In this document: piece by piece, positions 26,407 through 34,747 of the stretch | Layout: each line of letters opens with the position of its first letter | How positions within the stretch are numbered: position 1 is the stretch's first letter | Source of the DNA: Tropicimonas_B omnivorans | GTDB taxonomy: Bacteria; Pseudomonadota; Alphaproteobacteria; Rhodobacterales; Rhodobacteraceae | Reading direction: 5' to 3' | DNA: 64,000 nucleotides | Assembly (NCBI RefSeq): GCF_031846565.1 | Contig: NZ_JAVRHL010000003.1 | Coordinates: 930,001 to 994,000, forward strand | Translations under genes and position numbers: made by a program | The notes under the pieces: model-generated | What the model was told of the DNA's origin: nothing | Seen by the model: the letters and a program-made list of their open reading frames with translations, nothing else | The model's database searches: none

Positions 26407-27603
26407 ATGACCGATATCGAACTTCAGGACGACCCTCGTGACGCGTCGAGCGGCTACAAGGTAGATGTATCCCGCGGCGGCCATGACGGTCGCGTCTCGT
26501 CGGAATGGTTCGCGCGGCCCGACGACCAGCGCTACCTCTCGCTGTCGACGCTGAAGGCGGCGGTCAAGGGCCGCGCGGATCGGAGCCGGACGCGCATCGT
26601 CGAGAGCGCGGCGATCCGCGTCTACGCGAGCCGCGACGATCCGGAGGCGCTGGCGCTTATCGTGCCCGGAGCCGACGGGCCCGTTGCCCCGACCCACTGG
26701 AGCTTCGGCCAGCTCACGAGCCTCGTCGGTGCACCTGCGACCTATCTGCGCCAGCTTCCTGCGGCACTTGCAGGGATCAACCTGCAATACGGCCTGACCT
26801 CGCATCGGGCCGAACAGGTCAAGATACTCGAGACCACCAACGGACGCGCTGAACTGCGGGCCGTCACTGGTCCCGATTACGGGCGCATCTACGACCACGA
26901 GCTGGTCGCGGCGGTCCAGCGGATCGCGGGCGACGGCGTCGGCGAAACGCGCTGGAAGGTCCCGGGCGTGCTCGACTGGTCGACCGGCCTCTACAATCCG
27001 AATGTCGACGTGACCAAGGATACGACGACGCTCTACGCTTCCGACCGCGACGTGTTCCTGTTCCTCGTCGACGATCGCAATCCGATCGAGGCCGGGACAT
27101 TGCCAGACGGCTCGCCCGACCTGTTCTTTCGGGGGTTCTATTGCTGGAACTCGGAGGTCGGCGCGAAGACGCTCGGCATCGCCAGCTTCTATCTCCGAGC
27201 GGTCTGCCAGAACCGCAATCTCTGGGGCGTCGAGGACTTCCAGGAGATCAGGATCCGGCATTCCAAGCACGCGGCGAACCGCTTCGCGCACGAGGCGGCC
27301 CCCGCCCTTGCGACCTTCGCGGACTCCTCGCCCGCGCCCTTCGTCCAGGGCATCCGGGCCGCGCGGGAGCGGATCGTCGCCCGCACCGAAGAGGATCGGA
27401 CCGACTTCCTGCGCAAGCGCGGCTTCGGCAAGGCGGAGACCTCGAAGATCGTCGAGACGGTATTGGCCGAGGAAGGCCATCCACCGGAAAGCGTCTTCGA
27501 TTTCGTGCAGGGCATCACGGCGGTCGCGCGACGCAAGACGCAGCAGGATGCGCGGCTTGCGATGGAGGGGCGGGCGAAGGCGCTGCTCGAACGCGTGGGC
27601 TAA
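26407..27603 (+). CDS. DUF932 domain-containing protein
   Basis: A 398-residue protein of the DUF932 (phage/plasmid-like) family, widespread on alphaproteobacterial mobile elements. Recognisable blocks are APTHWSFGQLTSLVGAPATYLRQLP, LRAVTGPDYGRIYDHELV, LYASDRDVFLFLVDDRNP, and FYCWNSEVGAKTLGIASFYLRAVCQNRN. No catalytic site can be assigned. It is the first plus-strand gene of the element and is preceded by the structured leader shared with parB, so the two may be coregulated. Confidence 0.9.
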   Translation: MTDIELQDDPRDASSGYKVDVSRGGHDGRVSSEWFARPDDQRYLSLSTLKAAVKGRADRSRTRIVESAAIRVYASRDDPEALALIVPGADGPVAPTHWSFGQLTSLVGAPATYLRQLPAALAGINLQYGLTSHRAEQVKILETTNGRAELRAVTGPDYGRIYDHELVAAVQRIAGDGVGETRWKVPGVLDWSTGLYNPNVDVTKDTTTLYASDRDVFLFLVDDRNPIEAGTLPDGSPDLFFRGFYCWNSEVGAKTLGIASFYLRAVCQNRNLWGVEDFQEIRIRHSKHAANRFAHEAAPALATFADSSPAPFVQGIRAARERIVARTEEDRTDFLRKRGFGKAETSKIVETVLAEEGHPPESVFDFVQGITAVARRKTQQDARLAMEGRAKALLERVG

Positions 27604-27708
27604 GCCCAAACTCCATCCGGTGCGTCGCTCCCCCCTCTGCCCGGCCTTCTCGGGCGTATCCTTCGCGGCTGGGTCGCGGCCGGAGAGAAAGAGGGTGGAG
27701 GGGGTTTT

Positions 27709-27762
27709 CGTGACGGGTTCGGAAGGTCGGGGGAGTGGCTCCCGGCCGATCCGTCACGGAGA
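27709..27762 (+). promoter_or_regulatory. Structured leader upstream of parB (copy 2)
   Basis: CGTGACGG (27709-27716) pairs with CCGTCACG (27751-27758), extended by wobble pairs. An inner arm GGTCGGGGGAG / CTCCCGGCC lies within. CGGAG, the ribosome binding site, overlaps the 3' arm; the ATG is at 27769. Sequence and layout repeat the leader before the DUF932 gene. Confidence 0.55.
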
Positions 27763-27768
27763 CGACCC

Positions 27769-29820
27769 ATGACCGCCAAGACCAAGATCACCCTCAGCGC
27801 CTCGCGCGACATCCCCTTCGACAAGCTCCGTCTCAGCCAGGCCAATGTCCGGCACATCAAGGCCGGCGTTTCGATCGAGGAGCTGGCCGAAGACATCGCC
27901 CGGCGCACGCTGCTCGCCAGCCTCACCGTGCGGCCCCTGCTGGACGACAACGGTGCCGAGACCGACCTCTACGAGATCCCCGCGGGCGGGCGGCGCTTCC
28001 GGGCGCTGGAACTACTCGTCAAGCAGAAGCGCCTCAACAAGACTGCACCCGTGCCCTGCATCGTGCGTACGGATGGCGTCGCCGAGGAGGACAGTCTCGC
28101 CGAGAACATCCAGCGCGCGCCGCTGCATCCGCTCGACCAATTCCGCGCCTTCCAGGCCATGCGCGAGCGGGGCAAAGGCGAGGAAGAGATCGCCGCCGCG
28201 TTCTTCGTCTCGACCGGTGTCGTGAAGCAGCGGCAGAAGCTGGCCTCGGTCGCCCCTGCCCTGCTCGATATCTACGCCGAGGACGCCATGACGCTGGAGC
28301 AGCTGATGGCCTTCACCGTCAATCCCGACCACGAGCGGCAGGAACAGGTCTGGGCCGCCATCGCGCAGGGCTATTCGAAGGAGCCCTATACGATCCGACG
28401 CATGCTGACCGAGGCGACGGTGCGCGCGTCCGACAAACGGGCTCGCTTCGTCGGCTTGGAGGCCTACGAGGAGGCCGGCGGTGCGATCCTGCGCGACCTG
28501 TTCCAATCCGACGACGGCGGTTGGCTGCAGGATGCGGGGCTGCTCGACCGGATGGTCGCCGAAGGGCTGAACGACGCCGCGGCCGAGATCGCGGCCGAGG
28601 GCTGGAAATGGGTCGAGACCGCACCGGACTTCGCCTATGGCCACAGCTTCGGCCTGCGCCGGTTGATCGGCGATCCCATGGAGCCGACCGACGAGGAGAC
28701 GGTTGCCTACGAGGCGTTGAAGGCGGAATTCGATCGGCTCGAGGAGCAGTACGACAGCACCGAAGAACTGCCCGACGCGGTCGACGCGCGCCTGGGCGAG
28801 ATCGAGGACGCGATGGAGGCCTACCGGGACCGTCCCCTGAGCTTCGATGCCGAGGAGATGGCGCGCGCGGGAGTCTTCGTCAGCCTCGACCATGACGGCA
28901 CCCTGCGGATCGAGCGCGGCTATGTGCGACCGGAGGACGAGGTGCCGATCGAGCAACCGGAGGCAGGTTCAGAAGACCCGGACGCTTCGGAGGCGGACGG
29001 AGACGCGGCGATGTCGCAGGGCACGGAGACGCCCGAGCCGGACGACGCGCCAGAGGAGGACGGCATCAAGCCGCTGCCGGATCGACTGGTGGCGGAACTT
29101 ACGGCGCATCGAACGTTAGCGCTGCGCAACGCGCTGGCGGGCGATCCGGACCTGGCCTTCCGCGCCGCGCTGCACGCGATGTGCCTGAAGCTCTTCTACC
29201 GCTACGCGCCGGACAGCTGCCTCGAGATCGACGCCAAGTCGGTCGGGTTCGGCGCGCAGGCACCGGGCCTCGCCGAGAGCGCATCGGCGCAGGCGATAGA
29301 TACGCGGCATGAGAGCTGGGCGGCACAGCTGCCGAAGGCCTCCGATGATCTCTGGGACGCGCTGGCGGGTTTCGATGCGGAGAGCCGGAGCGCGCTTTTC
29401 GCCCATTGCGTCGGGCTGACGGTAAATGCAATCGACGAGGCCTACCATCGCCGACCCGGTGCGCTTGCCCACGCCGACCGGATCGCGCAGGCGACCGGAC
29501 TCGACATGGCGACGGCGGGGTGGCGACCCACCGTGGATACCTATCTCGGCCGGGTGACGAAGGCGCGTATCCTGGAAGCGGTTGCGGAGGCGAAGGGCAG
29601 CGCGCAGGCGCAGCTGATCGACCACCTGAAGAAGCCGGAGATGGCCGGCGAGGCGGAAACGCTGCTCGCCGACAGCGGCTGGGTGCCGGAGCCGCTGCGC
29701 ACACCGAATGCCGACGTCGCAGAAACGGCGGCGGAGGACGGCGAACGGGCCATCGACCCAAACGCGGAGGACGGCGACGATGGGGACGAGCCCACGGATG
29801 CGCTCCAAGCGGCGGAGTAA
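27769..29820 (+). CDS. Large ParB/RepB/Spo0J-type partition protein
   Basis: A 683-residue ParB-like protein, much longer than the usual ~300. The N-terminal ParB nuclease-fold domain is visible in IPFDKLRLSQANVRHIKAG and IPAGGRRFRALELL (residues ~15-90), with the box II block DSLAENIQRAPLHPLDQFRAF. The central HTH is around GKGEEEIAAAFFVSTGVVKQR. The long C-terminal half, with a Glu/Asp-rich linker near residues 400-430, is typical of ICE-borne versions. No parA lies nearby. It probably acts in element maintenance or gene control. A strong intrinsic terminator follows. Confidence 0.9.
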   Translation: MTAKTKITLSASRDIPFDKLRLSQANVRHIKAGVSIEELAEDIARRTLLASLTVRPLLDDNGAETDLYEIPAGGRRFRALELLVKQKRLNKTAPVPCIVRTDGVAEEDSLAENIQRAPLHPLDQFRAFQAMRERGKGEEEIAAAFFVSTGVVKQRQKLASVAPALLDIYAEDAMTLEQLMAFTVNPDHERQEQVWAAIAQGYSKEPYTIRRMLTEATVRASDKRARFVGLEAYEEAGGAILRDLFQSDDGGWLQDAGLLDRMVAEGLNDAAAEIAAEGWKWVETAPDFAYGHSFGLRRLIGDPMEPTDEETVAYEALKAEFDRLEEQYDSTEELPDAVDARLGEIEDAMEAYRDRPLSFDAEEMARAGVFVSLDHDGTLRIERGYVRPEDEVPIEQPEAGSEDPDASEADGDAAMSQGTETPEPDDAPEEDGIKPLPDRLVAELTAHRTLALRNALAGDPDLAFRAALHAMCLKLFYRYAPDSCLEIDAKSVGFGAQAPGLAESASAQAIDTRHESWAAQLPKASDDLWDALAGFDAESRSALFAHCVGLTVNAIDEAYHRRPGALAHADRIAQATGLDMATAGWRPTVDTYLGRVTKARILEAVAEAKGSAQAQLIDHLKKPEMAGEAETLLADSGWVPEPLRTPNADVAETAAEDGERAIDPNAEDGDDGDEPTDALQAAE

Positions 29821-29844
29821 CGCCTCTCCCTCCCACTCCCTTTG

Positions 29845-29876
29845 GGCCCGCCGTCACCGACGGTGGGCCTTTTTTT
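29845..29876 (+). terminator. Rho-independent terminator after parB
   Basis: An 11-bp stem GGCCCGCCGTC (29845-29855) with GACGGTGGGCC (29859-29869), a 3-nt ACC loop, and a run of seven T (29870-29876). Strong terminator 24 nt beyond the parB stop. Confidence 0.88.
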
Positions 29877-29895
29877 GCCGAACGGAGGCCGATCC

Positions 29896-30954
29896 ATGCA
29901 AAGCGCATCAGACCTCGCCGCCGATCTCGCGGCCCACGCCGAGGCGGTCTGCCGGGAATACCTGTCGAACGGCAGGCGTCAGGGATCCTATTGGCTCGTC
30001 GGCAATCTCGACAACGATCCCGGTCGATCCCTCTTCGTCCGGCTGACGGGGCCCGCCCGCGGCACGGGCGCGGCAGGGCGCTGGACCGATGCCGCGACGG
30101 GACAGCACGGCGACCTGCTCGACATCATCCGCGAGACCTGCCGCCTGACCGACTTTGCGGACGTGGCCGACGAGGCGCGGCGCTTCCTGCACCTGCCGAA
30201 GCCGGACGGCCGACCGACGATCGAGCGCGTGGCGTCCGGATCACCAAATGCTGCGCGACGCCTATTCGCCATGGCACGCCAAATCCGGGGCACCTTGGCC
30301 GAGACCTATCTCGCCGCGCGCGGCATCGCCGATCTTGCGGGCACTGATTGGCTGCGCTTCCATCCGACCTGCTTCTATCGCCCGGATCGGTATAGCCCGA
30401 CCGAGACCTGGCCCGCGCTCATCGCGGCCGTCACAGATTCATTCGGCACCCTCACCGGCGTGCACCGGACCTGGCTCGACCCGGACGGGTTCAGCCGCGC
30501 CAATCTCGGCAAGGCGCCCATCGACACGCCGCGACGGGCCATGGGCCGGCTGCGCGGGGGTGGCGTCCGGTTCGGCACGACCGCCGATATCCTGGCCGCG
30601 GGCGAAGGCATCGAGACCGTCCTGTCGGTGCGGCAAGCCCTTCCCGCCCTGCCCGGCATCGCGGCGCTCTCCGCCGCGCATCTGGCCGCCATCGACCTCT
30701 CCCCCGCGCTCCGCCGCTTCTATATCCTGCGCGATGTCGATCCGGCGGGCGACGCCGCGATGAAGACATTGACCAATCGCGCCAAGAGCCTCGGCATCGA
30801 TGCAATCCCGCTCACCCCGTCGCGAGAGGATTTCAACGAGGACCTGATGACGTTCGGTGCGGATGGGCTGCGGCATCACCTGCGGAGCCAGCTCGCGCCC
30901 GAGGATGCCGCGCGCTTCCTGCCGATCGGCGGGCAGCGCGACAAGACCGCCTGA
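29896..30954 (+). CDS. Toprim domain-containing protein (ICE-associated, DUF7146-type)
   Basis: A 352-residue protein resembling the primase-like Toprim proteins of ICEs. The N-terminal half includes RWTDAATGQHGDLLDIIRE. The Toprim fold is seen as ILAAGEGIETVLSVRQALP (conserved Glu) and FYILRDVDPAGDAAM (DxD metal site). ATG 29896 is chosen because an AACGGAGG site precedes it. It is probably involved in replication priming of the element; activity is inferred from family. Confidence 0.88.
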   Translation: MQSASDLAADLAAHAEAVCREYLSNGRRQGSYWLVGNLDNDPGRSLFVRLTGPARGTGAAGRWTDAATGQHGDLLDIIRETCRLTDFADVADEARRFLHLPKPDGRPTIERVASGSPNAARRLFAMARQIRGTLAETYLAARGIADLAGTDWLRFHPTCFYRPDRYSPTETWPALIAAVTDSFGTLTGVHRTWLDPDGFSRANLGKAPIDTPRRAMGRLRGGGVRFGTTADILAAGEGIETVLSVRQALPALPGIAALSAAHLAAIDLSPALRRFYILRDVDPAGDAAMKTLTNRAKSLGIDAIPLTPSREDFNEDLMTFGADGLRHHLRSQLAPEDAARFLPIGGQRDKTA

Positions 30955-31298
30955 GCGGACCGCGCCGATCCCGGAACGTTGCCGGCGTGGCGGCACCGGA
31001 TCGAGGGAGAGCCGCGCCCACGGCCTTCAAAAAGGGCTGTGGTCTGCGGCAAGCGGGCCGGGCCGGCAATGGCGAGGGGCGGCTCTTTTCCGCCGCGCGG
31101 CGAGAGGCGCCGCGCTTTGCATCGCGATCCAAAAGAGCCGCCCCCCGCCATCCTCCGCTGCGCTCCGGCCGACGCGCCCATGGGGTAACCGCAAAGCATC
31201 CCTTCGGGGGCATGCGCCGGTGCAGGTCCGTCCCGCCGGCCGCGTCCCGTCGCCATGAAGGCCGCGCGAGGCGCGGTCCCCCGACGAGGAGCCACCCC
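30955..31298. other. 344-nt non-coding stretch with a large stem-loop
   Basis: No gene is supported here; open frames lack ribosome binding sites and family resemblance. The main structure is the 21-bp stem-loop at 31069-31151. Smaller hairpins lie on both sides, for example around 31197-31220. The stretch separates the Toprim and DUF2493 genes. Confidence 0.6.
31069..31151. repeat. Long inverted repeat (21-bp stem-loop)
   Basis: Arms 31069-31089 and 31131-31151 are complementary over 21 bp with one mismatch. The 41-nt loop contains the 12-bp palindrome CGCCGCGCGGCG. This could be a structured RNA, an attenuator or a replication-origin structure. Confidence 0.7.
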
Positions 31299-32228
31299 AT
31301 GACCGATTATCCCGACATCGCCGAAACCGCCCCCTCCGCCACCGCGCAGGTGCTCGCCGACCTCGAACTGCACGGATACCGACCCTCCGCCTCCGAGCCC
31401 GATCCCCGCGACTGCCCCGACGACGACGTGGCCGCCCGCGCCGCCGCCGACATCCTCACCGTCCTCGTCTCCGCGATGGCCGAGACCGCGCTCGATTGGG
31501 ACCTCGACGAATTGCTCTGGTCGAGCGTCAACATGTTCCACCGCGCCGTCCTTCGCATCGAGCGCAAGCTCGACGACAACGAACAGGCGCAGAAGCGCGG
31601 GCAGCGGGAACAGGACGGGTCCGAGGTCGCCGCGGTCCAGCTCGAGACCCTGATCGAGATCGGACAGGGCCTCCTGCAGCGCCGCGACAGCCTGGAGGTC
31701 TTCCGCGACAGCGCCGCGGACCAGTATCTCCGGCTCACCGGATCGCCCTGGACGCCGCGCTCGGGCTCCCGGGTGAACCATCGGCATCTGACCGCGGCCA
31801 CGATCGACAGCCGGGACTTTCTCTCGGCCAGGCGACGCGCCGACAGCACCCTGCTGATCCCCAAGGGCACGAAGATCGCCTTCGCGGGCGGCATGGACTG
31901 TCAGGATCACAATCGCATCTGGGCCGTGCTCGACAAGGTGCAGGCCAAGCACCCGGACATGGTGCTGCTCCATGGCGGATCGCCGAAGGGTGCCGAGCTC
32001 ATCGCCGCCAAATGGGCAGAACATCGCGGCATCACCCAGATCGCGTTCAAGCCGGACTGGTCGCGACACGCCAAGGCGGCCCCGTTCAAGCGCAACGACA
32101 GTCTGCTCGACACCCTGCCGGTGGGCCTGATCGTCTTTCCGGGCACGGGCATCACCGACAACCTGGCCGACAAGGCCCGCACGCTCGGCATCCCGCTCTT
32201 CGACTTCCGTGACCGGGGCGGCGCGTAA
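31299..32228 (+). CDS. DUF2493 (SLOG-fold) domain protein
   Basis: A 309-residue protein. The C-terminal ~120 residues contain KIAFAGGMDCQDHNRIWAVL, MVLLHGGSPKGAELIAAKWA and PVGLIVFPGTGITDNL, the nucleotide-binding Rossmann-like DUF2493/SLOG fold (YspA-like). The N-terminal half is helical, with an acidic start typical of ICE homologues. ATG 31299 follows GAGGAG. It is probably a nucleotide sensor; the ligand is unknown. Confidence 0.88.
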   Translation: MTDYPDIAETAPSATAQVLADLELHGYRPSASEPDPRDCPDDDVAARAAADILTVLVSAMAETALDWDLDELLWSSVNMFHRAVLRIERKLDDNEQAQKRGQREQDGSEVAAVQLETLIEIGQGLLQRRDSLEVFRDSAADQYLRLTGSPWTPRSGSRVNHRHLTAATIDSRDFLSARRRADSTLLIPKGTKIAFAGGMDCQDHNRIWAVLDKVQAKHPDMVLLHGGSPKGAELIAAKWAEHRGITQIAFKPDWSRHAKAAPFKRNDSLLDTLPVGLIVFPGTGITDNLADKARTLGIPLFDFRDRGGA

Positions 32229-32400
32229 GCGCCTCCTTGACCGCTACACCGTTGCATCAGCGGGATTTCGCGTCCCGCCGGTGCGGCGACATTCCCTTGC
32301 GCGCAATGTCCTCCGAAGAACCACGAAAATCTGTTAGGATGCTTGCAGGCGCTTGGCGGTGGAGGATGCGCGTTCGACAACCCATACGGGAGAACGCATC

Positions 32401-32853
32401 ATGTTCATCGGCAGCCTCGTCAGTCTTCTCGGCCTCGGCATCCTGCTTTGGCTCCTCTTCACCCTCGCGATCCACGCGCTGCCCTTCTTCGTCGGCCTGA
32501 CCGTCGGGATGTACGCGAATGAGAGTGGCGCGGGCCTTGCAGAGGCGCTCGGAGCCGGGTTCTTTGCTGGCATCGGAGCACTCGTCCTCGGCCAGCTCCT
32601 CATCGCCATCCTCCGCAATCCGTGGCTGCAGGCCGGTGTCGCGCTGGTCTATGCCCTCCCGGCGGCGCTCTCTGGATACTACGCCGTCCATGGGCTGTCC
32701 GGCATCGGGTTCGATGCCGAATTCTTTCGCGTCGTGCTCGGCGGTCTCGGCGGTCTTATCATCGGCGGCACGGCCTGGGTCCGCATGGGCAATCTCTTCG
32801 GCACTGGCCCCGATCCGATCGACGGGGAAGAGGCGACGATCCTTCCCCGTTGA
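32401..32853 (+). CDS. Small multi-spanning membrane protein
   Basis: A 150-residue protein with four to five predicted membrane helices: SLVSLLGLGILLWLLFTLAI, then ALPFFVGLTVGMYA, AGFFAGIGALVLGQLLIAIL, AGVALVYALPAALSGYYAV, and a final VVLGGLGGLIIGGTAWV. It ends in a short polar tail. The start is ATG 32401 after a GGGAGA site. Homologues are common hypothetical genes in these ICEs; function unknown. Confidence 0.8.
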   Translation: MFIGSLVSLLGLGILLWLLFTLAIHALPFFVGLTVGMYANESGAGLAEALGAGFFAGIGALVLGQLLIAILRNPWLQAGVALVYALPAALSGYYAVHGLSGIGFDAEFFRVVLGGLGGLIIGGTAWVRMGNLFGTGPDPIDGEEATILPR

Positions 32854-33442
32854 CCGGCAGGCTGGAACCAACGGGAGACGCCGCCATCCTCTCTGTCGAA
32901 GAAGGCCGGGATGGAGCGAGCAGCGGCCCGCAGCGCCCTGCCGCGACGGGAGCGGCTCTCCTCCGTCGAGGCCTCGCTGTGCCGGGTAATCTCGCTGCGT
33001 CTAGTGTCGATCCAGTTGCGGGAGGCATTCGGAGCGCGGCCGTTCTCCTCAGCGCTATCCGGCCCGTCTACACGCCGAGGCTTCTCTTTCTGCGACGGAA
33101 TATTCGCCAGACTTGAAGCGGGGCACCGACGGCCGCCAGTCTCCCGATCGGGGCGTCGTCCCGGCACCCGCCCGCACGCGGACCTCTCGAGGTGTTGATC
33201 TGGCCGGGATCGGCTGGCGCCTCGATCGCCTTGGCCGCAACGGCTCCGCCGGAGCTTTCTTCCCCTGGCCTTCGGCCATTCCTCGCGGACGACCCGGGTG
33301 GGTCCAAGAAAGCCCCGGCTGCGCCGTCCTCCGCGGCGCTGCGGGCCGTACCGACTGCGTCGGCGCTCGTCCCGGCCCTGTCGATCACCATCGAGGCCGC
33401 GATGGGCGCGGGTTCGAAACAACAGCGATCAGGAGACACGAC
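32854..33442. other. 589-nt stretch without a supported gene
   Basis: Open frames exist on both strands but none has a convincing start, codon pattern or recognisable family; they are Arg/Pro/Ser-rich shadow translations. The end of the stretch includes the DUF736 ribosome binding site (AGGAGA at 33431). No repeat of note was seen. Confidence 0.5.
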
Positions 33443-33766
33443 ATGGCGACCATCGGCACCTTCAAGAAGTCCGGCAGCGAATATACCGGCGAAATCGTCA
33501 CCCTCAGCGTCCAAGCCAAGGCGGTCCGCATCGTCCCCGAGGACAGCCGCACCTCCGACAACGCCCCCTCCCACCGGGTCTTCGTCGGCCGCGCCGAGAT
33601 CGGGGCGGCCTGGTCCAAGACCTCGACCGAGGGCCGCGCCTATCTCGGGCTCAAGCTCGACGATCCGAGCTTCACCGCGCCGATCTACGCCAACCTCTTC
33701 GACGACGAGGACGGCGACGGCTACTCCCTCATCTGGTCCCGGGCCCGCCGGACCAACGGCGACTGA
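33443..33766 (+). CDS. DUF736 family protein
   Basis: A 107-residue protein, MATIGTFKKSGSEYTGEIVTL ... AWSKTSTEGRAYLGLKLDDPSFTAPIYANLF, the standard DUF736 pattern found on alphaproteobacterial plasmids and ICEs. It is predicted to be a single beta-rich domain without a membrane segment. A longer open frame upstream (from 33113) has no family support. A hairpin at 33779-33802 follows the stop. Function unknown. Confidence 0.93.
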   Translation: MATIGTFKKSGSEYTGEIVTLSVQAKAVRIVPEDSRTSDNAPSHRVFVGRAEIGAAWSKTSTEGRAYLGLKLDDPSFTAPIYANLFDDEDGDGYSLIWSRARRTNGD

Positions 33767-33778
33767 GGATCGCCATCG

Positions 33779-33802
33779 CCCCGCCCGAGCGATCGGGCGG
33801 GG
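33779..33802 (+). terminator. Hairpin after the DUF736 gene
   Basis: A perfect 10-bp stem CCCCGCCCGA with TCGGGCGGGG and a 4-nt GCGA loop, 12 nt beyond the stop. No T-run follows. Confidence 0.5.
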
Positions 33803-33871
33803 CCACGCGCGTGAACAACCCGATGATGAACCCGCCGCAGGCGCGCGAGCAAATGCCGATGACATGCATCC

Positions 33872-34093
33872 TTAGCGCACTTCGTCGTCAGGCCTCAGCA
33901 AGTCCAAGTGATCGACGCCCAAGGCCTGAGCCAATTCGTAGAGCGTAATGATCGTGGGGTTCCGCCTTCCACGCTCGAGGCCGCTGAGATACTGCTGGCT
34001 GAACCCAGACAATTCCTCGACCTGTTCTTGTGTGAGGCCCCGCTCCTGCCGCAAGCGGGCAAAGTTTCGGCCGACCAGTCTCCGCATATCCAT
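33872..34093 (-). CDS. XRE-family HTH transcriptional regulator
   Basis: A 73-residue protein that is little more than a Cro/C1-type HTH: NFARLRQERGLTQEQVEELSGFSQQYLSGLERGRRNPTIITLYELAQALGV. It is divergent from the DUF2285-like gene at 34211. A long A+T-rich palindrome with a -10 hexamer on each strand lies in the shared upstream region and is its likely operator. It may control the conjugation/replication genes to the right. Confidence 0.92.
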   Translation of the reverse strand: MDMRRLVGRNFARLRQERGLTQEQVEELSGFSQQYLSGLERGRRNPTIITLYELAQALGVDHLDLLRPDDEVR

Positions 34094-34112
34094 GCACGAG
34101 CGGTCGCAGCCT

Positions 34113-34143
34113 ACATATTATAAGTTTATCAACTATAATATGT
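34113..34143. promoter_or_regulatory. Palindromic operator with divergent -10 boxes
   Basis: ACATATTATA (34113-34122) and TATAATATGT (34134-34143) form a perfect 10-bp inverted repeat with an 11-nt spacer. TATAAT occurs on the plus strand (34134-34139) and on the minus strand (34122-34117), so a protein bound here would block both divergent promoters. The site is strikingly A+T-rich against its surroundings. Probable binding site of the adjacent XRE protein. Confidence 0.6.
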
Positions 34144-34210
34144 ATTGCCTCTATAGTACCGTCCCGGCACGATGGCATAGTAGCGGATAACTGGCGGCAT
34201 CTCGGAATTC

Positions 34211-34600
34211 GTGCCACGAACTCTGTCGGCAAAAGCACCTGAGTATCGCGACCAATGGCGTATAGAAGACATCAAAGCATTTGAGGAGCGGAAGGCCATT
34301 TCCCATACGCGAAACAACAAAACCGATCGACCTGAACTTGACCCGGAGATCGCGCCAGAGGCCCCCTCTGATCCCGATCTCACACCCTACGACCGGACCC
34401 ACATGGTCACGTATCTCCGCCTGCTCGACGCCAACGCGGAGAATGCACCGTGGGACGAGGTGGCCCGAATCGTCCTCGGGCTCGATCCCGTCGAAGAGCC
34501 CCAAGCAGCGCGTCGCGCTTACGAGACCCACCTGAAACGGGCGCAGTGGATGACCGAGGCAGGCCATAAACTGCTCCTGCAGAACGCGCGACCGGGCTGA
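34211..34600 (+). CDS. Conserved ICE protein, DUF2285-like C-terminal region
   Basis: A 129-residue protein: WRIEDIKAFEERKAISHTRNNKTDRPELD, an acidic Pro-rich linker, then HMVTYLRLLDANAENAPWDEVARIVLGLDP and AYETHLKRAQWMTEAGHKLLL. The last block resembles the helical DNA-binding DUF2285 (RovC-like) motif found next to relaxase/trb clusters. It is read divergently from the XRE gene. The start codon here is GTG (34211). Probably a transcription factor; family assignment is from memory of motif, not a search. Confidence 0.72.
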   Translation: MPRTLSAKAPEYRDQWRIEDIKAFEERKAISHTRNNKTDRPELDPEIAPEAPSDPDLTPYDRTHMVTYLRLLDANAENAPWDEVARIVLGLDPVEEPQAARRAYETHLKRAQWMTEAGHKLLLQNARPG

Positions 34601-34747
34601 TTTCCGCCGGAGAACGTACCGATTTCCTGCGCTATCGCCTTTTGCCTATGCCGCAATAGCGCGGTCACCCCTACCCCACATCTTTGCCGTTTCCGATGCT
34701 TGGTCTTTGCACGCCTGACGTGTGCTCACGACGATCGGGGATGGCCG

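Noticed and set aside
29406..30347. 313-codon plus-strand frame spanning the parB terminator
   Set aside because: It runs through a strong intrinsic terminator and overlaps two well-supported genes in other frames.
32679..33422. Minus-strand frame of 247 codons in the 589-nt gap before the DUF736 gene
   Set aside because: Arg/Ser/Pro-rich without recognisable motif, overlaps the end of the membrane-protein gene, and lacks a credible start site.
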